Below are positions 7,259 to 12,865 of a stretch of 37,272 nucleotides of DNA, in pieces. Within the stretch, counting starts at the first letter, position 1. Every line of letters begins with the position of its first letter. The notes beneath the pieces are model-generated. The model ran no database searches. It was not told the DNA's origin and saw only the letters and a program-made list of their open reading frames with translations. The position numbers and the translations under genes are program-made. The DNA is from a virus: positions 1-37,272 of IMG/VR virus record IMGVR_UViG_3300043446_004447; one strand, 5' to 3'.

Positions 7259-7353
7259 TGGTTCCCCTGCCAGGATTCGAACCTGGACTACCCACTAATC
7301 TGGTGGAATTCGAGAGTATAAGCCTCGCGTGCTGACCGTTACACTACAGGGGC
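7259..7353 (-). tRNA. Atypical tRNA with UAU anticodon and long variable arm (Ile-UAU?)
   Basis: Positions 2-7 pair CCCCTG/CAGGGG, but 1:72 is a G-A mismatch. D-stem GTGT/GCAC. Anticodon stem CGAGG/TCTCG with loop CTTATAC reads UAU (AUA, Ile). T-arm CCAGG-TTCGAAT-CCTGG is normal, and discriminator A plus CCA are encoded. The surprise is a 24-base variable region with its own CCAC/GTGG stem, a feature of Leu, Ser and bacterial Tyr tRNAs and not of Ile. The amino acid it accepts cannot be read from the sequence. Confidence 0.75.
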
Positions 7354-7357
7354 GAAA

Positions 7358-7990
7358 TTAATTTCGCATTAATCTATCAACAAATCCTCGAAGTAAATCA
7401 TGATGCACACCTTCATGCCAATACTCTCGCATGTATGGTTTCTTGTACCAGTGCTTCATGCTTTCTGGATGGCAACCAATCAATCCAATCTTACCTTGTA
7501 GAATTGCCATCGGGTCGCCGTTTGCATATCGAGCAACTGTACGAAACTTATCACCGACAAATGCAGTACCATCGTAGAAGTACATGCTTTGATATTCACG
7601 ACCCCAACGGACATTGGCGATCGTGGAATATGACCGACGAATCTCTGCCTTTGGTCGAGTGATGTATTGAACGGCTCTTGCTTCTTTTAGGAAATTGAAA
7701 TACTTTTTATCTGCCCAATATGCACCCATACAGATTCCAAGAAACCGACCACCATTGTTCATGTAGTTGGTGATGATCTGTGCATTTGGTTTAACAAGAC
7801 GATTGAATAGATCTGCTTCGCCATATCCTCCAGGAAAGGCGACAAGATCAATCGTACTGAAGTCTACATTACAAAAAGTCTTTCGAGAGAAAAGTTGGAA
7901 CCGATATCCTCGGAGTGCTTGCATAATCCCATTGACACAGGACTCAGATGCTGCTGGCTCGTTTAAGAATATTGCAACTTTAGGCTTCAT
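7358..7990 (-). CDS. Class I glutamine amidotransferase-like protein (BPL_N type)
   Basis: 210 aa. VAFPGGYGEADLF (50-62), the nucleophile elbow GGRFLGICMGAYWA with Cys at residue 87, and GCHPES (His about 173) form a class I amidotransferase-like triad. The layout matches the domain found at the N-terminus of some eukaryotic biotin-protein ligases and in bacterial stand-alone proteins of unknown role. No synthase partner domain is attached, so it may act as an amidase or a structural remnant. Its ATG overlaps the stop of the upstream 75-aa gene (ATGA), so the two are co-translated. The stop is five bases before the atypical tRNA. Confidence 0.8.
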   Translation of the reverse strand: MKPKVAIFLNEPAASESCVNGIMQALRGYRFQLFSRKTFCNVDFSTIDLVAFPGGYGEADLFNRLVKPNAQIITNYMNNGGRFLGICMGAYWADKKYFNFLKEARAVQYITRPKAEIRRSYSTIANVRWGREYQSMYFYDGTAFVGDKFRTVARYANGDPMAILQGKIGLIGCHPESMKHWYKKPYMREYWHEGVHHDLLRGFVDRLMRN

Positions 7991-8214
7991 TCTAAAATTT
8001 CAATCTCGCTCTCAGTGACTACGGCAACTCTGGCTCCACAAGGCAATAAAGTTTTCTCATTGCCCGAATACATGACCTCACTTGGTCCGAGAATTCGAAC
8101 CTTGTGACAATATGTATTCTTTCGACCTTCTTTGATTGTTAGAACTGGATTGTTCTCGCCGTTTTTCTTATTGGCGCGAATCACATGCTGATTTACATGA
8201 ATATATTTTTTCAT
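7987..8214 (-). CDS. Conserved hypothetical protein, 75 aa
   Basis: Starts MKKYIHVNQHVIRANKKNGE with GGAG five bases upstream; the longer frame would enter tRNA-Ser. Beta-rich, basic, with two cysteines (YCHK and LPCG). The family is not recognised. It is translationally coupled to the amidotransferase-like gene, so it may be its partner. Confidence 0.7.
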   Translation of the reverse strand: MKKYIHVNQHVIRANKKNGENNPVLTIKEGRKNTYCHKVRILGPSEVMYSGNEKTLLPCGARVAVVTESEIEILE

Positions 8215-8223
8215 AAATCTCCA

Positions 8224-8309
8224 TGGCGGAAGGCAGTGGACTCGAACCACATTCCAAACGAAACATTCTGTTTAGCAAACAGATGTGAACCCTGTTCACT
8301 TTACCTTCC
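8224..8309 (-). tRNA. tRNA-Ser (GCU)
   Basis: Class II tRNA: acceptor GGAAGGT/GCCTTCC, discriminator G, encoded CCA, anticodon loop TTGCTAA (GCU), T-loop TTCGAGT. It opens the dense tRNA cluster on its transcription-distal side. Confidence 0.95.
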
Positions 8310-8316
8310 TTATTTA

Positions 8317-8393
8317 TGGCGCGATCGGAGGGATTCGAACCCCCAACCGAGAGATTAGAAATCTCTTGCACTATCCAATTGTGCTACGACCGC
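8317..8393 (-). tRNA. tRNA-Arg (UCU)
   Basis: Acceptor GCGGTCG/CGATCGC with one G-U, discriminator G, encoded CCA, anticodon stem AGAGA/TCTCT with loop TTTCTAA (UCU). Confidence 0.95.
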
Positions 8394-8397
8394 AGAA

Positions 8398-8472
8398 TGG
8401 AGTGACGGACTGGAATCGCACCAGCATAAAAGAGTTTTGCAGACTCTTGCATAACTTTTCTGCCACCGTCAC
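8398..8472 (-). tRNA. tRNA-Cys (GCA) with unusual T-loop
   Basis: Acceptor GTGACGG/CCGTCAC, discriminator T (normal for Cys), encoded CCA, anticodon loop CTGCAAA (GCA). The T-loop reads TGCGATT instead of TTCRANN, so position 55 (normally pseudouridine) is G. Confidence 0.88.
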
Positions 8473-8476
8473 AAAA

Positions 8477-8552
8477 TGGTAGCAATGGTCAGACTCGAAC
8501 TGACGATAGACTCCGTATGAAGGAGGCGCATTAGCCGCTATGCTACATTGCT
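8477..8552 (-). tRNA. tRNA with CAU anticodon (elongator Met or lysidine-Ile2)
   Basis: Acceptor AGCAATG/CATTGCT, discriminator A, encoded CCA, anticodon loop TTCATAC. The A1-T72 pair rules out a standard initiator tRNA. The outer anticodon-stem pair 27-43 is a C-T mismatch. Met and TilS-modified Ile2 cannot be separated by eye. Confidence 0.88.
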
Positions 8553-8554
8553 AT

Positions 8555-8631
8555 TGGTGGGACAAGATGGACTCGAACCATCGACCTCAGTCTTATCAGG
8601 ACTGTGCGCTAACCAACTGTGCCATTGTCCC
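8555..8631 (-). tRNA. tRNA-Ile (GAU)
   Basis: Acceptor GGGACAA/TTGTCCC, discriminator A, encoded CCA, anticodon stem CAGTC/GACTG with loop CTGATAA (GAU). It is a normal class I Ile tRNA, in contrast to the UAU tRNA at 7259-7353. Confidence 0.95.
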
Positions 8632-8638
8632 GAAGAAA

Positions 8639-8725
8639 TGGTGGACAGGGCTAGATTCGAACTAGCGTAACCCATGGGGTGATTGATTTACAGTCAATTG
8701 GATTTAACCACTCTCCCACCTGTCC
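8639..8725 (-). tRNA. tRNA-Tyr (GUA)
   Basis: Class II tRNA: acceptor GGACAGG/CCTGTCC, discriminator A, encoded CCA, long variable arm (CACCCCATGGGTTA region), anticodon loop CTGTAAA (GUA). Confidence 0.95.
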
Positions 8726-8733
8726 ATTATTCA

Positions 8734-8883
8734 TCAATGATGCGCACCCCAATGCATCATTTCAATTTGCCAAGAATCGTACTTCACTGGCTTCGGTGCA
8801 TTTTGTGCGTCTTTTTGTTCCTGTTTGATTTCCTCAACGGACTCCTCAAACGCCTTTTCAAATTCAGACTTTTCAGTTTGCAT
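8734..8883 (-). CDS. Small acidic protein, 49 aa, inside the tRNA cluster
   Basis: Begins MQTEKSEFEKAFEESVEEIK with a strong GGAGG ribosome site, then a Lys/Gln-rich helix and a tail WQIEMMHWGAHH with several His and Trp. The longer frame upstream would pass through two tRNAs and is not used. The family is not recognised. Confidence 0.7.
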   Translation of the reverse strand: MQTEKSEFEKAFEESVEEIKQEQKDAQNAPKPVKYDSWQIEMMHWGAHH

Positions 8884-8897
8884 ATTTCCTCCGATGA

Positions 8898-8971
8898 TGG
8901 TTGAGGTGCATGGATTCGAACCACGGTAAGCAGGATCAAAACCTGCTGTCCTACCACTAGACGACACCTCA
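8898..8971 (-). tRNA. tRNA-Gln (UUG)
   Basis: Acceptor TGAGGTG/CACCTCA, discriminator A, encoded CCA, anticodon stem CAGGT/TCCTG region with loop TTTTGAT (UUG). Confidence 0.95.
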
Positions 8972-8977
8972 ATAAAA

Positions 8978-9053
8978 TGGTACGCGATGACGGGTTCGAA
9001 CCGCCGACATTCGCCGTGTAAAGGCGACACTCTACCAACTGAGTTAATCGCGC
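8978..9053 (-). tRNA. tRNA-Val (UAC)
   Basis: Acceptor GCGCGAT/ATCGCGT with a G1-U72 wobble, discriminator A, encoded CCA, anticodon stem TCGCC/GGCGA with loop TTTACAC (UAC). Confidence 0.93.
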
Positions 9054-9428
9054 GAAATAAGTTGCTTCTCCCTGCTGGTGGTCACTTTTCATCCACTTCA
9101 CAACACAGGGAGATTATCGTATTGCCAACGACCGTTCGGTTAGACGGCAGATTTCTCTGGGCATCATTGACTCATCTGCGTTGCCACAGTGAGGTGTTGC
9201 CAAACCACCCATGCTTGTCACAGCATTTCTTTATCGTCTGGGTCAGACTAGCCACTAACAATGGCACGACAAGACAGCCGAAGCGTACATTGCTGCAGAG
9301 GCTTCGGGCATATTAGATTGTTATTCGCACTATTTGCTGCGTCTCACCTTCAGGTGTCTAGAACTGAAGTTTTCTTTCGGCGCAGTTACTCAGGCGTGAT
9401 CGTGCCCATGGCTTACGAATAACAAATT
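9054..9428 (-). other. 375-base structured non-coding stretch between tRNA-Ala and tRNA-Val
   Basis: No credible ORF and no tRNA T-arm signature is present here. Several inverted repeats are visible: TCTCCCTG at 9067-9074 with CAGGGAGA at 9106-9113 (8 bp), GCAGAT/ATCTGC around 9152-9178, and CCGAAGC at 9278-9284 with GCTTCGG at 9301-9307 (7 bp). It may hold one or more stable RNAs processed from the tRNA transcript, like the RNAs C and D of the T4 tRNA cluster. It does not contain recognisable RNase P RNA or tmRNA core sequences. Confidence 0.45.
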
Positions 9429-9503
9429 TGGTGGAGGATGAGAGAATCGAACTCTCAACTCTGCGATGCAAACGCAGCGTGTTCCCATTAGCACTAATCC
9501 CCC
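9429..9503 (-). tRNA. tRNA-Ala (UGC)
   Basis: Acceptor GGGGGAT/ATCCTCC contains the G3-U70 wobble that identifies tRNA-Ala. Anticodon loop TTTGCAT (UGC), discriminator A, encoded CCA. Confidence 0.96.
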
Positions 9504-9665
9504 AAAAATGGCGTGGGCTATCGTTCGCGGCTTGTGCCACTACTAGATTATTCTCAGTCACACCCCCACGCAGCATGACTTATTCCGTTAGACCTCATGT
9601 GTCGAATAATGTTACCCATACGGACAAACTCTCACATTATCAGGATGATGCGCGCATCATCAATT
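9504..9665 (-). other. Structured non-tRNA stretch between tRNA-Asn and tRNA-Ala
   Basis: A perfect 7-bp stem GCGTGGG/CCCACGC (9565-9571 with 9511-9517) encloses 47 bases and is followed on the minus strand by CA, so it ends like a tRNA acceptor, but D-, anticodon and T-arms are missing. A perfect 18-base palindrome (GATGATGCG plus its complement, 9644-9661) begins four bases after the tRNA-Asn CCA. It could be a decayed tRNA or a small stable RNA. Confidence 0.4.
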
Positions 9666-9740
9666 TGGCTGGCGAGGATGGGATCGAACCATCGACAACA
9701 GGATTAACAGTCCTGCGTTCTGCCGCTGAACTACTCGCCA
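9666..9740 (-). tRNA. tRNA-Asn (GUU)
   Basis: Acceptor TGGCGAG/CTCGCCA, discriminator G, encoded CCA, anticodon stem CAGGA/TCCTG with loop CTGTTAA (GUU), T-loop TTCGATC. Confidence 0.95.
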
Positions 9741-9743
9741 ATA

Positions 9744-10145
9744 TTAACCATATGGCTTCAGTCCTCTGGACTTTCTGCCTTTGCCATAATTCTTTCCACC
9801 AAATGTTGGCTGTTGACTGTCGCAATTCGGACAAATCAACTGGAAATTTTCTGGTCGATTATTTGTTGCATCACCATCAATATGATCGACCCAAAGAGTC
9901 AATGGCTTTCCGCGCCACTCTGATATTTTGCAAACACTGCATGAATATCCTTTCTCTTCGGTCAGCCATTTTCTAACGATGTGTCTTGGTAACTTTTCAA
10001 TTTTACCAGACTTCCACAATTTAATTCTTTCATTTCTGGTATACGCATGTTGACATTTTGCACTACAATATAATCCTTTTGTATTAGGAACATCTTCTTG
10101 TAGTTTACCGCAATGCGTACAATTAAATGTCTTAAATATTGGCAT
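9744..10145 (-). CDS. HNH homing-type endonuclease
   Basis: 133 aa. N-terminal zinc-finger-like pairs FNCTHCGK and YCSAKCQ (about 8-30), then the HNH core: CSVCKI, LWVDHIDGDATNNRPENFQLICPNCDSQQ (His of the DH motif, Asn, and CxxC zinc ligands). This is a small Zn-HNH enzyme of the kind that moves as a free-standing homing gene. It lies inside the tRNA cluster between tRNA-Trp and tRNA-Asn, three bases from the latter, a common insertion place for such genes. AGGA precedes the ATG. Confidence 0.9.
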   Translation of the reverse strand: MPIFKTFNCTHCGKLQEDVPNTKGLYCSAKCQHAYTRNERIKLWKSGKIEKLPRHIVRKWLTEEKGYSCSVCKISEWRGKPLTLWVDHIDGDATNNRPENFQLICPNCDSQQPTFGGKNYGKGRKSRGLKPYG

Positions 10146-10200
10146 TTTGTTTCCTAGTAGAACACTCTATAGGTATATATAGGAAACTACCCCAAAAAAC

Positions 10201-10276
10201 TGGCACCGCAGGAGAGACTCGAACTCCCAACAACTGGTTTTGGAGACCAGGATTCTACCAATTGAACTACTGCGGC
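10201..10276 (-). tRNA. tRNA-Trp (CCA)
   Basis: Acceptor GCCGCAG/CTGCGGT with a G1-U72 wobble, discriminator G (normal for Trp), encoded CCA, anticodon stem CTGGT/ACCAG with loop CTCCAAA (CCA). Confidence 0.95.
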
Positions 10277-10282
10277 AAAAAT

Positions 10283-10357
10283 TGGCGGTCTGTACGGGAA
10301 TTGAACCCGTCCTACGAAAGTGACAGTCTCGTGTACTCACCGATATACGAACAGACC
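10283..10357 (-). tRNA. tRNA-Asp (GUC)
   Basis: Acceptor GGTCTGT/ACAGACC, discriminator G (normal for Asp), encoded CCA, anticodon loop CTGTCAC (GUC), T-loop TTCAATT. Confidence 0.94.
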
Positions 10358-10363
10358 AAAAAT

Positions 10364-10443
10364 TGGTGGGTCCACTGAGATTCGAACTCAGAACAACTGG
10401 GTAAGATCTTACCCAGTTATGATAGCCATTTCACCATAAACCC
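10364..10443 (-). tRNA. tRNA-like gene with a palindromic, enlarged anticodon arm
   Basis: Acceptor GGGTTTA/TGGACCC, D-arm GTGA/TCAT, T-arm CTGAG-TTCGAAT-CTCAG, discriminator A and encoded CCA are all normal. The anticodon region is a perfect 24-base palindrome (AACTGGGTAAGA plus its complement, 10395-10418). It can fold into a 9-bp or longer stem with only GATC in the loop; with a normal 5-bp stem the loop would be 12 bases. The only anticodon preceded by U33 in that loop is CUU (Lys). Decoding identity is therefore unclear; it may be a pseudo-tRNA, a decoy, or a tRNA with an insertion. Confidence 0.7.
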
Positions 10444-10607
10444 ATAACAAATAAAATTGCAGCGGCGAAAGTCCCACCGTCTTTCACTTCACAAGCGTGG
10501 AATCTCCTCATAAAACTATTGCGAATGACCGCCACCTGCTACCGCAAGCACTTCGCTCTTTTTGGCGGATTGTCGTATGAAGACTACTGCAAAAACCTTT
10601 TCAATAT
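10444..10607 (-). other. Structured non-tRNA stretch between tRNA-Lys and the palindromic tRNA
   Basis: The 164 bases are closed by TTGCAG (10457-10462) with CTGCAA (10587-10592). Inside are CCGCCA (10529-10534) with TGGCGG (10563-10568) and a GAAAG/CTTTC hairpin around 10467-10485. No tRNA arms are seen. A 26-codon frame with ATG near 10515 exists but has no convincing ribosome site. A stable RNA or processing element is possible. Confidence 0.35.
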
Positions 10608-10682
10608 TGGTGAGACCACTGGGACTCGAACCCAGAACTTACTGGTTAAAAGCCAGTTACTCTACCATTGAGTTATGGTCTC
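10608..10682 (-). tRNA. tRNA-Lys (UUU)
   Basis: Acceptor GAGACCA/TGGTCTC, discriminator A, encoded CCA, anticodon stem ACTGG/CCAGT with loop CTTTTAA (UUU). Its anticodon stem is the same as the outer part of the palindromic arm in the tRNA at 10364-10443. Confidence 0.95.
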
Positions 10683-10702
10683 AAAAATAACATAACAAAA
10701 AT

Positions 10703-10777
10703 TGGTGAACCCAAGGGAATTCGAATCCCTATTCTTACCGTGAAAGGGTAATGTCCTAACCGTTAGACGATGGGTCC
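10703..10777 (-). tRNA. tRNA-Glu (UUC)
   Basis: Acceptor GGACCCA/TGGGTTC with one G-U, discriminator A, encoded CCA, anticodon stem TTACC/GGTAA with loop CTTTCAC (UUC). Confidence 0.94.
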
Positions 10778-10785
10778 AAAAATCA

Positions 10786-10899
10786 CCATATGGAAGCACA
10801 CTATGGAAACTGTGCCTTGTCATTGACATGCCTAACATTTCCGACTACCGTTGAGCCGACGCATCGAGTCTCGCTGGACGATAGTGTGCTTCAATATGG
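10786..10899 (-). repeat. Long inverted repeat (19-base arms) between tRNA-Thr and tRNA-Glu
   Basis: CCATATGGAAGCACACTAT at 10786-10804 pairs with ATAGTGTGCTTCAATATGG at 10881-10899; 18 of 19 positions pair, around a 76-base loop. The upstream arm (in transcription) includes the CCA end of tRNA-Thr. It is far longer than a tRNA acceptor stem. Likely roles are an RNase III-type processing stem or a stable RNA released from the tRNA precursor. Confidence 0.65.
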
Positions 10900-10972
10900 T
10901 GCCTTCAGAGAGACTCGAACTCCCAACCTACTGATTACAAATCAGTTGCACTACCAGTTGTGCTATGAAGGC
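10897..10972 (-). tRNA. tRNA-Thr (UGU)
   Basis: Acceptor GCCTTCA/TGAAGGC, discriminator A, encoded CCA, anticodon stem ACTGA/TCAGT with loop TTTGTAA (UGU). It is the first tRNA of the cluster in the direction of transcription. Confidence 0.95.
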
Positions 10973-11319
10973 GAATTGATACCTGCCCCAACTCCCGCAG
11001 AATATCGTGACTCACCGCGCAAGAATATGCGCAATAGAGTCTTACCCAAAAAATCATATTTTTTAAAGAGCAAGAGCAATCGCAGAGGACGCTCTATCAA
11101 TCAACCTTATAGACATATTCTAGCCCACAAGGGTGCAAATTACAACACTAAAAACTTTAGTAAAATCAACAACTTGCAATTTACACAAAAAGGTTCGCAG
11201 TTTTCGGTGCGGAGGGAGAATTCAAATGGCACCTTGGAACACTTCGTTCTACCTCATAAATGCGAGGGAGTCGCGAAACACTCTAGGAAATTAAATCTCA
11301 GCAGATTATATAGTACAAA
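10973..11319 (-). other. Leader and promoter region of the tRNA cluster
   Basis: About 350 bases without a credible gene. It holds the promoter-like element at 11117-11178 and then a leader of about 135 bases before tRNA-Thr. A second A/T-rich run (TTTAAAAAATATGATTTTTTG, minus strand, near 11060) may be another promoter part. Upstream of the promoter, 11197-11319 shows a weak GGTGC/GCACC hairpin and nothing else that I can assign. Confidence 0.5.
11117..11178 (-). promoter_or_regulatory. Bipartite promoter-like element, tRNA-cluster copy
   Basis: Minus-strand order: GCAAGTTG, TTGATT (11164-11169), 18 bases, TTGTAA (11140-11145), 17 bases, TAGAAT (11117-11122). The last two fit -35 and -10 boxes. 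The TTGATT block and the 18-base spacing recur in four other copies (15571-15630, 18938-18999, 19265-19325, 19327-19386). It would drive the tRNA cluster. Confidence 0.65.
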
Positions 11320-11484
11320 TCACTCATCATATGCACTTTTAATTGCCATAACAATACTTGCAACTTGCCAAAGCACAAGAGCAGTGAACAACCACCCAAT
11401 CCATTCACCACGGTTCATGATTGCCAAAACGACATTCATAATCAGAAAGCCAATGTCAATCAAGAACGCAAGAGTATAACTCAT
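11320..11484 (-). CDS. Small two-helix membrane protein, 54 aa
   Basis: Starts MSYTLAFLIDIGFLIMNVVL, has a turn NRGEWIG and then a second helix WLFTALVLWQVASIVMAI before the tail KSAYDE. Its ATG overlaps the stop of the upstream small membrane gene (ATGA), which supports real translation. The two products share a layout (helix, Asn/Arg-Gly turn, helix). The function is unknown. Confidence 0.65.
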   Translation of the reverse strand: MSYTLAFLIDIGFLIMNVVLAIMNRGEWIGWLFTALVLWQVASIVMAIKSAYDE

Positions 11485-11630
11485 GACAAATTTTCTCTAA
11501 TCAACCACAATAAGAATAATGCAGATAAGACAAGAACAACACCCAACAATGTTCCACGATAATAGTACCCCAAGCCAATGTTCATAACGACCAAAAGCCA
11601 GTCAGTCCATTTCACCGCAGTGTTAGGCAT
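11481..11630 (-). CDS. Small two-helix membrane protein, 49 aa
   Basis: Starts MPNTAVKWTDWLLVVMNIGL, turn YYYRGTLLG, second helix VVLVLSALFLLWLI, tail RENLS. The ATG lies inside the last codons of the 66-aa gene upstream (8-base overlap), and the stop overlaps the next ATG. These two tandem small membrane genes and the 66-aa gene form a compact translational unit. Confidence 0.65.
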   Translation of the reverse strand: MPNTAVKWTDWLLVVMNIGLGYYYRGTLLGVVLVLSALFLLWLIRENLS

Positions 11631-11823
11631 ACTCAACCACCTTGTCTAGACGCTTCATGGGCTGAGAACATTTCCCCGCCTTTCGCATCTGAGTCTGATA
11701 TTCTATCGTACAATCGAAGCAGATGTCAAGCACTTTGCTATTCTTGATCGCAACGATCTCAGTCTGATACAATTTCCACTGCTTGTCGGAAAAGCAAGAA
11801 GGTTTATTCAATACCGTCTTCAT
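11623..11823 (-). CDS. Hypothetical protein, 66 aa
   Basis: MKTVLNKPSCFSDKQWKLYQ start, then LDICFDCTIEYQTQMRKAGKCSQ with CxxC and a further Cys, which could bind one zinc. Basic and soluble. It overlaps the Api92-like gene upstream by 20 bases, without a clear ribosome site, so translational coupling is likely. Phage proteins with 'C.dC...yq..M...GkC' are known as hypothetical; the role is unknown. Confidence 0.65.
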   Translation of the reverse strand: MKTVLNKPSCFSDKQWKLYQTEIVAIKNSKVLDICFDCTIEYQTQMRKAGKCSQPMKRLDKVVEYA

Positions 11824-12304
11824 CTTCGCTTTCTTCCTTATGCATGCTATAACTTTCGCTGATACCAGCCCACTCGTTCAGATCTTCGGGGATTGCGTCG
11901 ATGCTTTCTTCATCTTCGAAATCATATTCCCAACAGTAGTCAATACCTTCGGAGAACATTCCCACGAATGCCATTCCACATTCATGATACTTTGCCTGCA
12001 CTGACCAACCTTCTTCTTCCAGGTATTCATAGAGCGCAATCGGTGGACCCCATGCAGTATCAAACGACAACTGCAATGTCTCATCGTCAATGCGTTCGAA
12101 ACTATACGGCTCTGCGTCCCACTTTGTCCCCCAGTTTTCTGTATTCCACTCATACCAATGGTCTTTGTGGCTTTCTGGACGAGGACGAAGAACATTAAAG
12201 AACTTCTCGCTCTTATCTTCTGTTTGCAATGCAGCAACAAGAAGATCAATATGTTCTTTTGTCGGCGCAATTAACAGCACATCATTGTTACACCAATTCG
12301 GCAT
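11804..12304 (-). CDS. Api92-like (DUF1281/YubB-type) protein
   Basis: 166 aa. It opens MPNWCNNDVLLIAPTKEHID and has WYEWNTENWGTKWDAEPYSF at about residues 50-70, the two signature blocks of the Api92-like/ferredoxin-fold family found on phages and plasmids. The C-terminus is strongly acidic (EDEESIDAIPEDLNEW, KEESEDEDGIE). The family has no established activity. It is a diverged paralogue of the protein at 5077-5652. Confidence 0.85.
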   Translation of the reverse strand: MPNWCNNDVLLIAPTKEHIDLLVAALQTEDKSEKFFNVLRPRPESHKDHWYEWNTENWGTKWDAEPYSFERIDDETLQLSFDTAWGPPIALYEYLEEEGWSVQAKYHECGMAFVGMFSEGIDYCWEYDFEDEESIDAIPEDLNEWAGISESYSMHKEESEDEDGIE

Positions 12305-12305
12305 T

Positions 12306-12848
12306 TTATTCTCCCTCTACAAAGTTAAAATTAATCACACAACGAAATCTCTGATCTGTACAAGAACTGCCCGTATGTTGGATGTTGCCATCAAAAATAC
12401 AAATTCTGTTTGCTACAGATTCTACCTTTTGCCCATTTTCAAATGATGTAAATCCATTATTGGTATTGACATAATACACTGCTGTCTTAAATTTAAAAGC
12501 AGCCTCAACATCTGTATGCATTCCATATAGAATAATAGATGGAGTGATGGGTGTCAGGTTTGCTTTAATGCGCAGCGGTGCCTTAATCTTTAGTCGATCA
12601 TGAAATGGATATATCGCGCTTACATGATCACTAACATAAGGTTGTGTTTGATCAAACTGACCATAGAACATATGAGTGAATTGATAGTTGTAGACATTAT
12701 TATCATTATCTTGTCCAACCTTCGAATTATGAATATACCATGGAAGCGCATCTAGATGATTTTCCACATTAATGGAATCTAGCATCTTGTGCCTCAATGT
12801 CTCATATTCTTCTTGCGGAAGAAAATTATCAATGACTTGTATTGACAT
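12306..12848 (-). CDS. 2OG-Fe(II) oxygenase 2
   Basis: 180 aa. MHTDVEA gives the HxD iron pair (H111, D113), IQHTGSS the distal histidine (H158), and QRFRCVINFNF the 2-oxoglutarate-binding Arg (R167 or R169). VYYVNTNNGFTSFENG is the usual middle strand pair. Relatives are common in T4-like marine phages. The substrate is unknown. The ATG at 12848 is chosen over a GTG four codons upstream because GGAAG lies before it. It follows the Api92-like gene's ATG region with one base between genes. Confidence 0.85.
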   Translation of the reverse strand: MSIQVIDNFLPQEEYETLRHKMLDSINVENHLDALPWYIHNSKVGQDNDNNVYNYQFTHMFYGQFDQTQPYVSDHVSAIYPFHDRLKIKAPLRIKANLTPITPSIILYGMHTDVEAAFKFKTAVYYVNTNNGFTSFENGQKVESVANRICIFDGNIQHTGSSCTDQRFRCVINFNFVEGE

Positions 12849-12865
12849 TATCGCTTCCACTCATA

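Noticed and set aside
9054-9428. Length close to RNase P RNA or tmRNA
   Set aside because: The conserved RNase P core (GAGGAAAGTCC-like) and the tmRNA acceptor and T-arm ends are absent.
9358-9576. Minus-strand open frame over tRNA-Ala
   Set aside because: It reads straight through a well-formed tRNA with the G3-U70 identity pair.
10790-11479. 229-codon plus-strand open frame
   Set aside because: It crosses tRNA-Thr, the cluster promoter and a small minus-strand gene; composition is not coding-like.
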